From NCBI GenBank assembly GCA_943329105.2, contig CALQCP020000140.1, forward strand, positions 1-6,487: 6,487 bases of DNA, given 5' to 3'. Position 1 is the first letter of the stretch, and every line of letters starts with the position of its first letter. The stretch is from Chitinophaga pinensis (GTDB taxonomy: Bacteria > Planctomycetota > Phycisphaerae > Phycisphaerales > SM1A02). The translations under genes and the position numbers were made by a program. Shown here piece after piece: positions 6,346 to 6,487 of this stretch. The notes under the pieces were generated by a model, which had not been told where the DNA came from, did not search any database, and saw only the letters and a program-made list of their open reading frames with translations.

Positions 6346-6487
6346 TTATGCGCTGAAACTGGAGCCGCATCCGCACGTGGTGCTGGCGTTTGGATTGGTG
6401 AAGACAAATCCGCGTCCCATGATCTCATCCTTAAAGTCGATCGTGGTGCCGTTGAGGTACAGGAAGCTCTTTGGATCGCACACCACC
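6346..6487 (-). CDS. A-type iron-sulfur cluster carrier (ErpA/IscA/SufA/HesB family), C-terminal part
   Basis: A-type carriers are small cytoplasmic proteins of about 105-130 residues that receive [Fe-S] clusters from the ISC or SUF scaffold and deliver them to apo-enzymes. Only the last 46 codons are in the window; the 5' end lies beyond the right edge. The visible part begins VVCDPKSFLYLNG, continues through MGRGFVFTNPNAS and ends TTCGCGSSFSA before TAA (6346-6348). The C-terminal CGCG pair supplies two of the three cluster-binding cysteines; the third, upstream one is not in view. The Cys in VCDPKS resembles cyanobacterial-type SufA/HesB members rather than E. coli ErpA, which I recall having VVDP there. 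I therefore leave the symbol open among erpA, iscA and sufA. The peptidase gene follows downstream on the same strand after 108 bp containing a strong hairpin. Confidence 0.9.
   Translation of the reverse strand, partial: VVCDPKSFLYLNGTTIDFKDEIMGRGFVFTNPNASTTCGCGSSFSA

Overview
The window is a gene-dense stretch of about 60% GC bacterial chromosome with five protein genes, two of them cut by the window edges. I see no RNA genes, insertion sequences, phage genes or CRISPR array. The organism is probably a diderm: one gene encodes an exported lipoprotein whose residue after the lipid-bearing Cys does not favour inner-membrane retention. None of the four visible start codons has a convincing Shine-Dalgarno sequence, and the ComM homologue has a cysteine-free loop beginning MNPTARG. 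Both would fit Planctomycetota (perhaps Phycisphaerae) or a similar phylum. That placement is inference and weak.

Layout. 1-1181 (minus): the N-terminal 393 codons of a ComM/YifB-type AAA+ protein, running off the left edge. 1182-1259: a 78-bp divergent intergenic gap with no motif I would defend. 1260-2165 (plus): a TauE/SafE-type membrane permease. 2166-2292: a 127-bp gap holding a 36-bp tandem duplication and an inverted repeat. 2293-3963 (plus): a three-domain c-di-GMP protein with pseudo-receiver, degenerate GGDEF and EAL domains. 3970-6237 (minus): a lipoprotein member of the oligopeptidase B (S9A) family, convergent with the EAL gene across only 6 bp. 6238-6345: an intergenic gap with a 14-bp-stem hairpin. 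6346-6487 (minus): the C-terminal 46 codons of an A-type iron-sulfur carrier.

The genes do not form an obvious pathway. The iron-sulfur carrier and the peptidase lie in the same direction and could be co-transcribed, but a strong hairpin sits between them. The permease and the EAL protein are also co-directional, separated by the repeat-bearing gap. I see no evidence for a dedicated multi-gene novel system. The most interesting items are: the EAL protein, whose two upstream domains have lost their signalling or catalytic residues while every catalytic EAL residue survives; the secreted oligopeptidase B with an altered P1-pocket position; the 36-bp duplication; and the hairpin ahead of the peptidase gene.
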